This document shows positions 23,594 to 34,403 of a stretch of 64,000 bases of DNA, in pieces. The first letter of the stretch is position 1; each line of letters opens with the position of its first letter. The translations under genes were made by a program, and so were the position numbers. The stretch is from Silene conica. Its lineage: Eukaryota > Streptophyta > Magnoliopsida > Caryophyllales > Caryophyllaceae. The notes below the pieces were generated by a model. That model made no database searches. It was given only the letters and a program-made list of their open reading frames with translations, and had not been told where the DNA came from. The stretch spans positions 42,674,079 through 42,738,078 of the forward strand of contig CM055313.2 of the NCBI GenBank assembly GCA_029255685.2, given 5' to 3'.

Positions 23594-24020
23594 TGCGACG
23601 GAATTTTCCGTCGCAAAAAGGGTGAAATCCGTCGCAAATGATGTTTTTGCGACGGATTTGCGACGGACTGCGTCTGTCCCATATTTTTGTCGCAAAAAGT
23701 TGATTTGCGACGGATTTTTCCGTCGCAACTTATTTGCGACGGATTGACCTCATTTTGCGACGGACTGTCCTTGACCAGAAGTCAAGGTCAGTCAAGATTT
23801 GCGACGGAAATTCCGTCGCAAATAGTCCTCTTTGCGACGGATTTTCCGTCGCAAATCTTGACTAACCTTGACTTCTGGTCAAAGTCAGTCCAGATTTGCG
23901 ACGGAAAATCCGTCGCAAAGAGGACCATTTGCGACGGAAATTCCGTCGCAAATCTTGACTGACCTTGACTTCTGGTCAAGGTTTGCGACGGAATGTCCGT
24001 CGCAAATTGAGACATTTCCG
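23594..24020. repeat. CACTA-1 left subterminal repeat array
   Basis: Roughly a dozen copies of TTTGCGACGGA / TCCGTCGCAAA occur in both orientations, many joined as perfect palindromes, with a CTTGACTTCTGGTCAAGG spacer repeated between them. Short frames in this array are artefacts of the repeat. Confidence 0.85.
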
Positions 24021-24274
24021 TCGCAAATTCCTGTGTGATTTTCCGGTTTCAGCCGTTTTTCCAGCTCCCCATTTCCATTGAAATGATTCATTTTTTCCCT
24101 TTTGCATGATCTGTAAACCTGCAATTTCAGAAAAACAACCCAGCAACAAAAACTTGTCGGAGACAAGGGTTTTTAATATCTCTTTTCATAACTAATAAGA
24201 AAGTTTTACAAATGATAATCCAACTAAAAACTAAACATAGTCCGCGGTACATCAACTAAACAACCTAATGAAAT

Positions 24275-25885
24275 CTATCTAACGGTCGTGTCGGTGGGCT
24301 GTGGGGTGGCGAAATGACTGGCCGCCCTAGCATTGTCGCCGCCATCATCGTCAAAGTCGCGTCTCGGCTGAGAAAAGCCTCCCGGGTTGCAGCTCTGAGT
24401 AGTGAACTCCGCCCCCTGTTGACTTAAGTATTCTTCAATTGCCTTCAGCCTTTGGGATGTCTCGAGATCGTGTTGTCTTAGCTGGGCATTCTCTCGAAGA
24501 ACTTTGCCGAGGATACCTGCAATGAATAGTCAAACATGATATTATATTCATTTAGTAAACGGTTAAATAATTGGTTAGTCTTAATTTTTAATAAACTATA
24601 AAATACAAACCTGGGGTGTATTGTGACTGGGTCCCAGCACTTGAGTGGCGACGACGCTCGTAAATGACTGGGGCTGCATTTCCCATACCGAGTATCAACC
24701 CTTTCTTGTTGAAACCGCCTACTTCTTCGAAGTAGATCTCGTTGTCGTCGATATCTTGCTCCGGGATCCCTTCACTTATCATTTTGTTCTTTCTTGAAAA
24801 AACTTTTTCCTACAAAACAAAAATAAAATGTTATTAGTATACGTTAATTAATTAGTAAACCAAATTACTAAAATATAAAGAAAAGTTTCTGTTAACTTAC
24901 AAATAGTGCTTTGGGTTTCGTTGATAGCCAACCCTTCTTGGCATTCTTTTTTGTCCTCTCAAGCAACTTCAAGGCCGATGGTACATCCCTCCCATCTTCT
25001 CCAGCCTGCAATTTAAATCCAACGACACTTGTTGAAAAAAACATTCAATATTGTCAAAGGGTGAAAATTATTGAAGACAAGAAAAATGAAGTAAAAACTA
25101 AACAATTACCATTTCATCCATCATCTGTAGGGTGTTTTTACGACCCATTATGTGAGTACCTAAGGCCTTGACTTTTTCGGTACTTCCCGACATCCCGTTG
25201 GTCTTGTTTTTGTCGGATTTCTCTTGGAATTTTGGATCTTCTTTTCTACCCTTCAGTTGTTCAAAAATATCCAAGGGTATCCAGTGCGGCCTTTTCTCCG
25301 TTGGTTTCTGCATAGCGTAGTGGATTCTTTTGCGAAGACGGTCTTTCATCATGTCTTCCCACGCCGACCTAACCGCTGCTCTATCACGAGGGTGAAAGGT
25401 AACTTTTTTCTGTTTCAAGAAAAAAAATAGTTAAATAAATATGAAACAATAAATAGGTAATAAATAATAAAACGGAAATAGGTAGTAAACAGTTAATAAA
25501 TACCTCAAACCAATTCCACCACTCTTCCTTAATGTAATCCGACGCTTCTGACCAGTTGGGCGCATACTCCTTGTAGTTGCAAATAATGGTCTGTGTTATA
25601 AGAGTAGAAACGTCTTTGTCACTGAACCTGAAAAAGAGTTAAATGTGAAAATAAAATAGTCAACAAGTAATCATATTATAATCAATATATACGTATATAT
25701 AATCAATTATCCGTAAACAAATAAGATACTTACCACTTGGCGCCTTCGTAATCAGTCGGATCGAGGTGTACTCGATGTGTAGGCGGCTGAGTCTCAGGTA
25801 CAATCTCGTCCTCATCATGATTAGCTCCCGATCGTCCTCCCTCAGGCTGACGACTACCACCACCTCGTCGTCTTCCGCCCGGCAT
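24275..25885 (-). CDS. Plant transposase-family protein (TNPA / Transposase_24-like), six exons
   Basis: I read six minus-strand exons with GT-AG introns: 25885-25734, 25627-25504, 25409-25110, 25005-24901, 24809-24611 and 24516-24275. They total 1122 nt, or 373 residues plus TAG, with no stop or phase break. Residues 1-50 are Gly/Arg-rich (MPGGRRRGGGSRQPEGG). Residues ~52-190 form the conserved region (SDKDVSTLITQTIICNYKEY, IKEEWWNWFE, RSAWEDMMKDRLRKRI, KRPHWIPLDIFEQLKGR). Residues ~194-227 are basic. The C-terminal part (LGKVLRENAQLRQHDLETSQ) looks like a coiled coil. The pattern fits the plant Ptta/En/Spm family (Pfam Transposase_24), accessory proteins that bind CACTA subterminal repeats. 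Family assignment is from memory of the motif style; the exon structure is read directly. Only 160 bp separate it from the TNP2 remnant upstream. Confidence 0.7.
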
Positions 25886-26046
25886 ATTATTATCAAACTA
25901 ATATAGCAACAATTAGAAAGAAATGATTTACGTAATTAAAAACTTGAATAATAAGATTAATAAGATAATTTTATTGACATTAAGCCATACGGCATCTACA
26001 ATAATTTCAACAAATACAAGATTATCGAATCTAATAGATAGTAGTC

Positions 26047-26325
26047 CTAATCATCATCATCATCACCACTTGAACAATTTATTCCTACATCCTTACAAAG
26101 AGAATCTATAATATCTTCATCTTCATCCTCATTCTCATCCTCATACTCATCCTCATACTCATCCTCATACTTAGAACATGGACACCTAATTTCTCTATTC
26201 CTAACGTATTCGTCTTGTTGCTTAACATAGTTAATGAATTCATTAACACCAATTACGAAATCCTGCCTTATTTTTTTCCTAGAATCCAACCTTTCATACA
26301 TCCATTTTCTTTCTAATCTCTTCAT
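26047..26325 (-). pseudogene. TNP2 transposase N-terminal fragment (transposase-associated domain)
   Basis: From the ATG at 26325 the frame reads MKRLERKWMYERLDSRK, then GVNEFINYVKQQ and IRCPCSKY. This is the transposase-associated domain that opens TNP2/TnpD proteins of CACTA elements (W-M-Y-x-R-L-x-S, then C-P-C). Instead of continuing into the CxC motif and catalytic DDE core, it runs into an acidic tract of Asp/Glu/Tyr repeats encoded by CATCCT/CATACT repeats (26117-26175) and stops. The core transposase of several hundred residues is missing from the element. Confidence 0.7.
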
Positions 26326-26340
26326 AGTAAATCTACATAT

Positions 26341-26520
26341 TTTAACAAACAATAACAACAACTAATTAACAACAACAATTAAATAACAACTACATATATA
26401 TATATATAACAACAACTAACAACAAAAACTAGTTAACAACTTATTAACAACAATAACAATTAATTAACAACAACAATTAAATAACAACAACATATATAAC
26501 AACAACTAACAACAACAACT

Positions 26521-26560
<40 letters not shown>

Positions 26561-26640
26561 CCAACAACAACACCAACAACAACACCAACACCAACACCAA
26601 CACCAACACCAACACCAACACCAACCTGCAAAAAAAGAAC
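26341..26640. repeat. AAC/ACCAAC microsatellite in CACTA-1
   Basis: Long CAA tracts run through this stretch; the purest part is 26519-26626, where CAACAA units grade into CACCAACAC units. It explains the poly-Leu and poly-Cys open frames on the minus strand, which I do not accept as genes. Confidence 0.85.
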
Positions 26641-26689
26641 AATTTACATATATTGGTCTGGGGTCCTTATCTCTCCAGCCTAAACCCAT

Positions 26690-26905
26690 CTTTGAATCAT
26701 TCATACCATTAGTAAACACTCTTATATTTTCTTAATTGTAATGAGACAAAAATTGGGCAGCACTTCCCTATTGTTCTCCAAATACATTATATAGAATGTA
26801 TTTGGAGAACAATAAGGAAGTATTGCCCAATTTTTGTTTCATTACAATCAAGAAAATATAAGAATGTTTACTACCTAAATGGCATGAAAGATTCAAAGAC
26901 AGTCC
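26690..26905. repeat. Long imperfect hairpin inside CACTA-1 (~105-bp arms)
   Basis: The left arm (about 26690-26788) and right arm (about 26798-26905) are complementary with few mismatches: TTTGAATCATTC pairs with the GAAAGATTCAAA region, TATATTTTCTTAATTG with CAATCAAGAAAATATA, and TTCTCCAAATACATT with AATGTATTTGGAGAA. The loop is about ten bases. It lies between the TNP2 remnant and the right subterminal array. Confidence 0.8.
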
Positions 26906-27593
26906 CAAAACGGGGACTATTCAACAATTACACCTAATGTGTAATTATTGAACGGGTACTATTCAAGAATATTCTAAAAAAATCAACAACACTAACAATC
27001 AACAACAATGCAAATTTTATATCAAAAAACAATCGTCCTAAACAACTTAACAACAATATGCGACGGATTTGGGACGGAATTAGCTACTAACCTAATATCA
27101 CTAACCACCTAACAATACTAACTAAACTAATCAAATAACAATTAAACTAAACTAACTATTCCTAATAACAATAAAAAAAACAATAATACGGAATTTGCGA
27201 CGGAATTTTGCGACGGATTAAACATAAAAACTTAAGACGGTATATTAATAACGAAAGTTAGTATACATACATAAAGAGAAATGGAGAATGAAGAAGGAAG
27301 TGGCGGCGGCAAGGATTTTCCGGCGGTGAGGTGGTGGCGGCGGTGACAAAGGAGAAGGAGAGTAAGGAGGAGAAAGGAAAGAGAAGGAGGAAGGAAGGAT
27401 GGTGGTGGTGGTCGCTCGTCGGTGGTGGCGGCGCGGTGGGGTGGGGTGGTCGGCGGTGGGGTCGCCGGTGTGGTGGTTGCCTTAGGGTGGTGGTGGTGGT
27501 CGCTCGTCGAAGAAATCGCCTTTAGGGTTTAAGCAAAAAAATTGTAATTGATTTGGGGAAAAATATGACCCGCGGGGTCTGTATAATGTAACT
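26906..27593. other. CACTA-1 interior, 5'-proximal non-coding region
   Basis: Scattered GCGACGGA motifs (27060-27076, 27190-27220) thin out towards the interior. A purine- and GGTGG-rich stretch (27286-27510) gives a basic open frame (27331-27525) that I regard as compositional. On the minus strand this would be the promoter side of the transposase genes. Confidence 0.5.
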
Positions 27594-27970
27594 TTGCGAC
27601 GGAATTTTGCGACGGAATTTCCGTCGCAAATCTGGTCAAGGTCAAATCTTGACCAGATTTGCGACGGAAATTCCGTCGCAAATATTGACTCCTGCGACGG
27701 AATTTCCGTCGCAAATCTGGTCAAGATTTGACCTTGACCCACTTTTGGCCAAGTCTGGTCAATATGTTTGCGACGGAAATTCCGTCGCAAAAGTCAATAT
27801 TTGCGACGGAATTTCCGTCGCAAACTTTCCCGCCATTTGACTTTAGCTTCGCGGGTCTGGGAAATTCAGGTCCGTCGCAAATTCTGTCGCAAAAAAAAAA
27901 TCCGTCGCAAAGTCCGTCACAAAACTAATTTTGCGACGGATTTTGTGTCCGTCGCAAAAATTCCGTCGCA
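27594..27970. repeat. CACTA-1 right subterminal repeat array
   Basis: The array has the same GCGACGGA / TCCGTCGC palindromes as the left side, with AATCTGGTCAAG spacers, ending next to the inverted CACTACAAAA terminus. Confidence 0.85.
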
Positions 27971-29224
27971 AGGGCAGCATTTTTTTGTAGTGGCAGGTCA
28001 GTTCAAGGAGAACTCCTACCACTAGACCACGAGCTTGAGAAGACTCTACGAGAAAGAAGAAAGCAGTTTTTAGAGAGTAGGGAAGGAGGTTCTCCATCTT
28101 CCCTATTTCAAGAAGACATCTTTGATCCATTTACACCCAAAACACCCATAACTACATATTTCCAAGTCTTTGAAGAAGAGGACGAAAAGATGGCTGAAGA
28201 AGCAAGTATTGCAAGTCACTTTATGCCACAGGCAAAGGATCTCTATAAGGGGTTCACCTTACCTACGGGCATGGGAAAGCCATTTGAGGCCAAGCCTTCC
28301 TACATCTCCATGGTGGAGAGAAACCAATTTGGAGGCGCGGCTAATGAAGATGCAGCTAGGCATATAGAAATCTTCACGGATTACATATGCTCCATAGCAC
28401 CCCCAGATGGAGTGACGCAGGATCAAATTAAAGAAACTATGTTCATCTTTTCCCTCTGAGACTCGGCGAGGGAATGGTACAGAGATTTAGACCGTACTGC
28501 TGCGGGAGTGACAGATTGGAGCACATTGGCCTTAGCCTTCTATCGGAAATACTATTCCGCGGCTAAGACCAATGCCTTGAGAGCGCAGATAACAAGTTTC
28601 AAGCAAGGACCTACTGAAGATTTTAGTGAGTCTTGGGACAGGTTCAAGAGACTTGTTCGATCTATACCCCATCATGGATTCGAACAATGGTTTCTTTGCA
28701 ACCAGTTCTATAATGGCCTCTATGATGACAACAGAGCCTACTTGGATGCTGCAGCTAATAGAAGGTTCCAAGATAATTCTGGGAAGACCAAGGGTCTCAA
28801 AATCATTGAAGATGTTGTTATGCACAGAGCTGAACACGGGACCTCCCGTGGAAATCAAAGAAAGGTCGAATTTAATGTTGCGGCAATAGAGGCCTTGATG
28901 GCTAAGTTAGATAAGTTGGAGAGTGGTGGAAAATTCGAGATGGGAAGTGGGAGTAAGGGTGGTATGTACCAAGTGAATCCCGTTCAAGACGGACCGTTCA
29001 TTTGTGAGAGATGCGGTGGAGAGGGGCATGTTTCCAAATTCTGTACTTCGTCAAACGAAACATGCGCGGCTTTCCAACACTACCGCGAAAATAATTTCTA
29101 TGACCCAAATAACAACAACATCCACCCGAACATGAGATGGAGGAGTCAAAACGTCCTCAATCCACAACATCAACAACCACAACAAAACTCCACTTATATC
29201 CCTCCGCACAAGCAAAACTATCAA

Positions 29225-30280
29225 AAACCCTTTTCGTCCCACAACCACCTTCTATCCCACCACCGAATACGGATGCTCTCATACAAAATCTCATTGGGTT
29301 AGTTCAAAAAGAGTCGCAGGCACGGGAGGCGGGTATGAAGATGTTAGAGTCCCAAATCGCTCAAATTGCGAGCAAGAATGATACTAGGGCTCCGGGTCAA
29401 CTTTCGACCAAGACGGACCAAAAGAAGGAAACTCTAAACATCATATCATTGCGGAGCGGGGCTAAAGTAGGAGGCGAGAATGCAGGTGGAAATAAAAAGG
29501 AGAAACAGCCGAAGACGAGCAATAGCGAGACAGGTCGACAGACCCAGGAGCAAGGTCGACCGACCACGGAGCAGATTCCAAAAAATCCTGATGTACAGGA
29601 AGTCGGTCGACCGACCGAGGAGCAAGGTCGACCGACCTCAAATGCTGAACAGACGGAAGCCTTCAGACCTGAAATGCCAGACAACCTAAGGGACTTCCTA
29701 TTCCGGGGTGACAAGACCCCCCAAATTTTTAAGGAGGGCTGCAAATGTTGAAAGTTCCACCCCTCCTTATCCGGAGAGACTCGTACCGACTAAGGAACAG
29801 GTATCATTTGATAAGTTTAAAGACGTTATTCGTTCATTAAATGTTCAAGTACCGTTTTTAGAGTTAGTTCAACAAGTTCCTGCGTATCTAAAGTTCATGA
29901 GACAACTTTTATCACGAAAGCGGTCTCTAGATAAAGTTGAGTCGGTAGCACATACCGAAGAGTCCTCCAGTTTTCTGTCCCATGTTATTGTCCCTCATAA
30001 GCTAGAGGACCATGGGAGTTTTTCTGTACCTTGCAACATAGGGACCTTTCCAGTTAAAAAGGCCTTATGTGACCTAGGGGCTAGCATTAGTGTTATGCCC
30101 TTGAGCGTGGCCTTGAAGCTAGGAATGACCAATTTTGCAGTAACTAGTATGACTGTCCAAATGGCTGACCGTACATCTATGGAACCCAAAGGGGTGTTGG
30201 AAAACAAACCTGTGCGCATTGGCAGGTTTTTCTTCCCAGTAGACTTTGTAGTCTTGGATATCCCTGAGGATGCCCATGTG
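29225..30280 (+). pseudogene. Element E gag-protease linker and aspartic protease (frameshifted, truncated)
   Basis: After gag the open frame shifts once near 29225 and back again between about 29710 and 29750, so the two shifts cancel. The linker (29225-29740) is polar and contains repeated GRPT/GRP motifs encoded by GGTCGACCGACC units (29537-29640). The protease domain follows, with active-site motif DLGAS at about 30071-30085 (LCDLGASISVMPLS), then the conserved VDFVVLDIPEDAHV near its end. Coding similarity stops at 30280, where the Copia LTR begins. The enzyme would cleave Gag-Pol; this copy lacks the rest of pol in the window. Confidence 0.75.
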
Positions 30281-31105
30281 GAAAATATAAAATGTATTCA
30301 CCCTTTAAATACAGGATTATAATGAAAATTACAGTCGTGAATATGGTCATAAGATTAAAAAGACATGAAAAAGAGTACAACCTTTAGTCCTTGCGCGAAA
30401 GGCCTAAGAACAAGAATTAAAGCAAATTCCCTCCTATAACTTGCACCCAAGACTTAGATTGAGACGATGCCGCGTGTGCTAGAAATCCTCTCCAACTGCC
30501 TTGCAATATAGGGAGAGCCCTTTTGAGTTTAGATGTGAGATCTAGGTTATGGGAGAAGGATGCTCTCAAACCCTAATTTTTCCTTGAGATTTGTTTAATC
30601 AGTGCAACAAGAGTGACCTAACATAAGGAGAAGTCTCCTCCTTATGTAGTACACGGCCGAAAATCTCGAATAGGGTAAGAGTGGGCTTTCCACTCTTACC
30701 TTATTCTAATTCGTGATTCGACCCATTTAGCTAAAAGTTATTCGCGGGTTTTATTTATAAATCGCATACGTGTTATCAGATATTAACACTAGTACAAAAA
30801 ACCCCTATCGTGTCGCAGCTATGGTGACGGTTCTAATAGAAAACGACATAAAAGACAAAAAAAATTGGCGGGAGGGATTTTTTTAGGCTATAGGGAGTCT
30901 ATTGTGACAGTTATAATAAAGAGCTGTCACGATAAAATAAAATATTTGTGTCGGTTGTGAGTCAGAACCGCCACTATAAATCATTTATGCGGTTTTAATT
31001 ATAACCGACATTAAAAACGACACTAAAAGCAGTAATAAATACAACAGTTTTTTATCAAAAACCGTCACCGTATAATATTTGTGACGGTTCTAATTATAGG
31101 AGACA

Positions 31106-32685
31106 TATATACAAAGGGAGTATTTGTATTGAAGTAAACTTCTGGTAGCATTGTTTACGTGCGTCAGCTTTCATCACTTCCTCATTCGAGCGCTTCCTAT
31201 TCAATTCAACACAAAACCCTACCTTTCAATTCAACTGCAAACAAAACCCTATCTCAATCCTAATTCAATTCAACTGCAAACCTATATCAATCAATTCCGA
31301 TCGTTCAGAATTCGCAATTATACAATTTGCAATCATCAAATTCGCAACCCATTCACAATTCGTTCACAATTATCAAATTAAAGATCAGACTTCAGAATTA
31401 TCTGCTTTCGCAATTATCACTCACTTCCGTCCCAATTAGCAACGAATTCCTTGGGAGGTTTCATCAATCAAAGATCTGACATACTACTATTGCTTTTCTA
31501 CAATCAATTTCAGTAATATGTTATTTAATTTGATATTCATCTCATATCTATATTGCTTCCGTAATTTTAACTTACTGCAGAACAATTATTTTATTGCTAT
31601 TTGAGTAATTAAACTTATCAGTGTTATTGAATTATTGAATTACTAGCGAGTTTCTGTCGTTATTGTTGAATTGCTGCCCCATTTAACGAGTTTCTGATCC
31701 TGATGTTCAAGAAGCCAATATTGACTTCAATGCCAATATCCGCGTACTCGCAAGTGACGGTCTCTGGAAGGTGACTCTTAAACCACATCCGTTTTTCACT
31801 TATTGTTAATAAGATCTCTTCATTCCATATACATTATCGTAGTTGACTTGGGGTCTATGATTTTGATATTACACATTTTTCTAACAGTATACCATAGTTT
31901 AAATACGATATGAAAATAATAGTTCAAGCCTCCTGATGATGAAACTGCATAGAATCTTGTACAGTTTGGGAGTTTCTTCTCATGTGCGTCATCTTTACTC
32001 TTTAGGCAGTGCCTCATTAATTTAGAGTTGTTGGCAAATGTTCTTTTTCTTCTGATTGCTTCCTCTTTTTAGATAGACTTTCAATTTCAGGTACATTATT
32101 TCTAACTCGATTTTTGAAATTTATATTTAGTTGGTTGAGATAAGATGATTGTATGAAAAATGTACTCAATTTGTCGCATACCATGCTCAGTTTGTTTCAT
32201 AAGAATTGAGGATAAACTATAATGTTTTGTCATATCGTCTTGTTTCGGCTCTTAGAGTGAGCTGCTACAGCTACACATTAACTTACGGTGCTTCATCTAT
32301 GTATTTTCATGACTTGTTTGGTTAATTTTGTAAGCCTGGTTTTTCTCTCTCTTTTCAACGTTTAATTTGGCTGACCTTACTAATAAACGTAGGCAAGCAT
32401 GGATAAATTGGCGGTAATGTGTTATGTATTGCTTTCATCTTTAGTTATTATTATGAGGTTTGGCCAAAGACTATGTTATTTGGACTCGGTTAGAAGTATC
32501 CGACATGGTATGTGTCCAAGTGTCGGATTCGTCTATTTTGTTGAAAAAAATTCATGTTTTTGGTCTAAAATGAAGTGCCTGAGTGTCCTATCCATGTCCG
32601 AGTGTCCAATGTCCGACACGGGTATGCAAGGTAATATTGAAGAGTCTGAGTAACATAGGTCAAAGATAACTTTGAATAATAGTAT
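31106..32685. other. CACTA-2 interior: possible captured 5' leader and intron sequence
   Basis: Position 31150-31480 has repeated TTCAATTCAACTGCAAAC and AAACCCTA motifs typical of plant gene leaders. Around 32500-32650 there is a GTCCGACACGGGTATG/GAGTAACATAGG-like stretch of the kind I recall from plant introns. No continuous coding frame is supported. The 84-codon frame at 32399-32653 lies in this intron-like DNA and is rejected. Confidence 0.35.
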
Positions 32686-33500
32686 TAGAGCATGCGGAGA
32701 AGAGAGACTTATGTGAGGAAGTGTTTCGTGCTTACATCTGATTAGCCTTCACAGGAGAACTTGATAATAAGCCAATAATAGAGAAAATTCTTGAGCTTAG
32801 GCTAGAGAAAGCTAAGCTTCTTGGTTACACCAACTACATAGAGGTATCCTCTTATATTCTGACTTACTCGGACTCCTCATGGTTCCTTGGATACCAATGT
32901 CTGACACTCAACACTTGGACCCGTCCTCAAGTTTTATAATACTTCTTACATTCCCCTTTTCCAACCAACTGATTTGATGATGTTTCCATAAAATTATTGT
33001 ATGAGTCTGCACTGATTAATGAGTTTGTGTTAGGTGAGCATGGCAACAAAGATGACTACTGTTGATCAAGAAAAATAACTAATTGAAAAGCTTCTCATTT
33101 CCTCATGGGACAGGGCAGTTTCTGGTAAGGCTAAAGCACTTGTTACAGTCCTTACAGATATTATTCTTATCTATAGACTACTATATACAACTTTTTTGAG
33201 GAGCTCAGTACTATTAATACTACAGTATATTTGAAAATAACTCTTTTATGCGTCCCTCCTTGACATAGTAGTAGTTTCAACTTGGACACTGAGGTAGTCC
33301 TTAGATAGATCCTTAGCGCAAGGTGAACTACTGTATTTTAGCTTGATATATTAGCTATTTTACTCGACCTTCCCAGAATTGGAAGACCTCAAAGAATTTG
33401 TTGCAACTAAAGGTGCTGTGGAGGCCACTGATTTGAACTTCTGACATCAACTTCTGGAGTAAGAGAATCTGCGAGTCTAGCCATGACATTTAGGAGGTGA
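32686..33500 (+). pseudogene. Captured fragment of an M3-family oligopeptidase A gene (at least three exons)
   Basis: Three exon-like blocks match plant oligopeptidase A (thimet-type zinc metallopeptidase) in order. Block 1 (about 32700-32843) reads EEVFRAY, then [19 protein letters not shown] and LLGYTNYIE, and ends at a GT. Block 2 (33034-33124) follows AG and reads VSMATKMTTVDQEK, a stop, then LIEKLLISSWDRAVS before GTAAGG. Block 3 (33377-33475) follows CAG and reads ELEDLKEFVATKG, then after a frameshift DINFWSKRICES. Splice phases between blocks agree with the family. In-frame stops near 32739 and 33076 and the frameshift show it is dead. The zinc-binding HExxH region is not present. Introns are retained, so capture was at the DNA level, not from mRNA. 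Confidence 0.78.
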
Positions 33501-34200
33501 CTTATTTTCTTTATTCTCGTGAATTTAGTATTTTACGAATACGGGCCCATGCTTATACACTCGGAACCAAATGTCTTGCTATATATAGGTAACTTCTAGG
33601 GAAAGTACTTATAGTATTGACGGTGAAATGCGGACCTTTGATTGTAATTGTTGTTTGGAACATTGTACTCCGCAATTCTTAGCTCTAAAAACTCATGGTG
33701 CAAATAGATGCTTAAATCTACTGAATCCCCCATTTTGTGAGCTAGTAGAATTATTTCTTATTTTTAAGTAAAAATATTTATAATTTCCTTATTTTCTTCT
33801 TATAAAAAATCATCTCATTATTGATTTTTCTTAAATGTAGATTATTGAAGATTCAACCTTGTAGTTGAAGATATGAAGGAAGTTAAAGAGGTGTAGGCTA
33901 CAAAATGTTTCGAGAACATATAGTTTAGATTAAATTATTGGATTTTTACTGGTTGCTTGGTTGAGGTTATTGCTGAGTATACTTGTTGCTTGTTTTCTCG
34001 GATTATGCGTCGTTGGGAAACATAATAGTGTTGTTGTATTATTGGATGAGAATATGAGATGTATGGGTATTTCAAAGCTATTGTATGAAGCATTATTTTA
34101 TTGGTAAGATTAAAATTCTTTGCAGGTATTCTTCCATCAATGTTTATATTCGGGCAGCATCGATTTAGGAGAGGTGCTATCCAAATTAACTAGCTATTTT
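33501..34200. other. CACTA-2 interior, unassigned
   Basis: AT-rich sequence downstream of the oligopeptidase blocks, presumably intron or spacer captured with the gene. I see no further recognisable exon. Confidence 0.4.
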
Positions 34201-34212
34201 TTTTTAAAAATA

Positions 34213-34401
<189 letters not shown>

Positions 34402-34403
34402 AT

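Larger units (their letters stand above)
23572..27992 (-). mobile_element. CACTA-1: CACTA (En/Spm) DNA transposon, 4421 bp
   Basis: The element begins CACTACAAAA and ends TTTTTGTAGTG, with a 3-bp duplication GCA on both sides (23569-23571 and 27993-27995). Subterminal regions at 23594-24020 and 27594-27970 are packed with palindromic GCGACGGAAATTCCGTCGC copies, the usual binding-site arrays of CACTA elements. Inside are an apparently complete TNPA/Transposase_24-like gene and only the N-terminal piece of a TNP2 transposase, both on the minus strand. It is thus probably non-autonomous but young enough to keep one intact gene. It lies within gag of element E. Confidence 0.92.
23565..29300 (+). 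pseudogene. Element E gag (split by CACTA-1, stop codon, frameshift)
   Basis: The likely native start is the ATG at 23565. CACTA-1 entered at the third codon, and after its GCA duplication the frame resumes at 27995 without shift. A later ATG at 28190 is in the same frame. The retrotransposon gag domain follows (motifs REWYRDLD, FYRKYY, RLVRSIPHHG, QFYNGLYD), then a zinc knuckle C-x2-C-x4-H-x4-C at 29003-29044 (CERCGGEGHVSKFC). An in-frame TGA at 28457-28459 sits where Arg (CGA) is expected before DSAREW. Near 29225 the reading shifts frame. Gag would form the virus-like particle; this copy cannot produce a full-length one. Confidence 0.8.

Noticed and set aside
23594..24020. CRISPR-like array
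   Set aside because: The regularly recurring palindromes are CACTA subterminal repeats between CACTA termini with a GCA duplication in a plant genome; spacers are themselves repeated.
26460..26719. Poly-Leu/Val and poly-Cys/Trp frames
   Set aside because: Produced by the AAC/ACCAAC repeat on the minus strand.
27331..27525. Basic 64-codon frame in CACTA-1
   Set aside because: AAGGAG- and GGTGG-rich composition without a recognisable domain, on the strand opposite to the transposase genes.
32399..32653. 84-codon frame in CACTA-2
   Set aside because: It lies in intron-like DNA between oligopeptidase exon blocks and shows no family resemblance.
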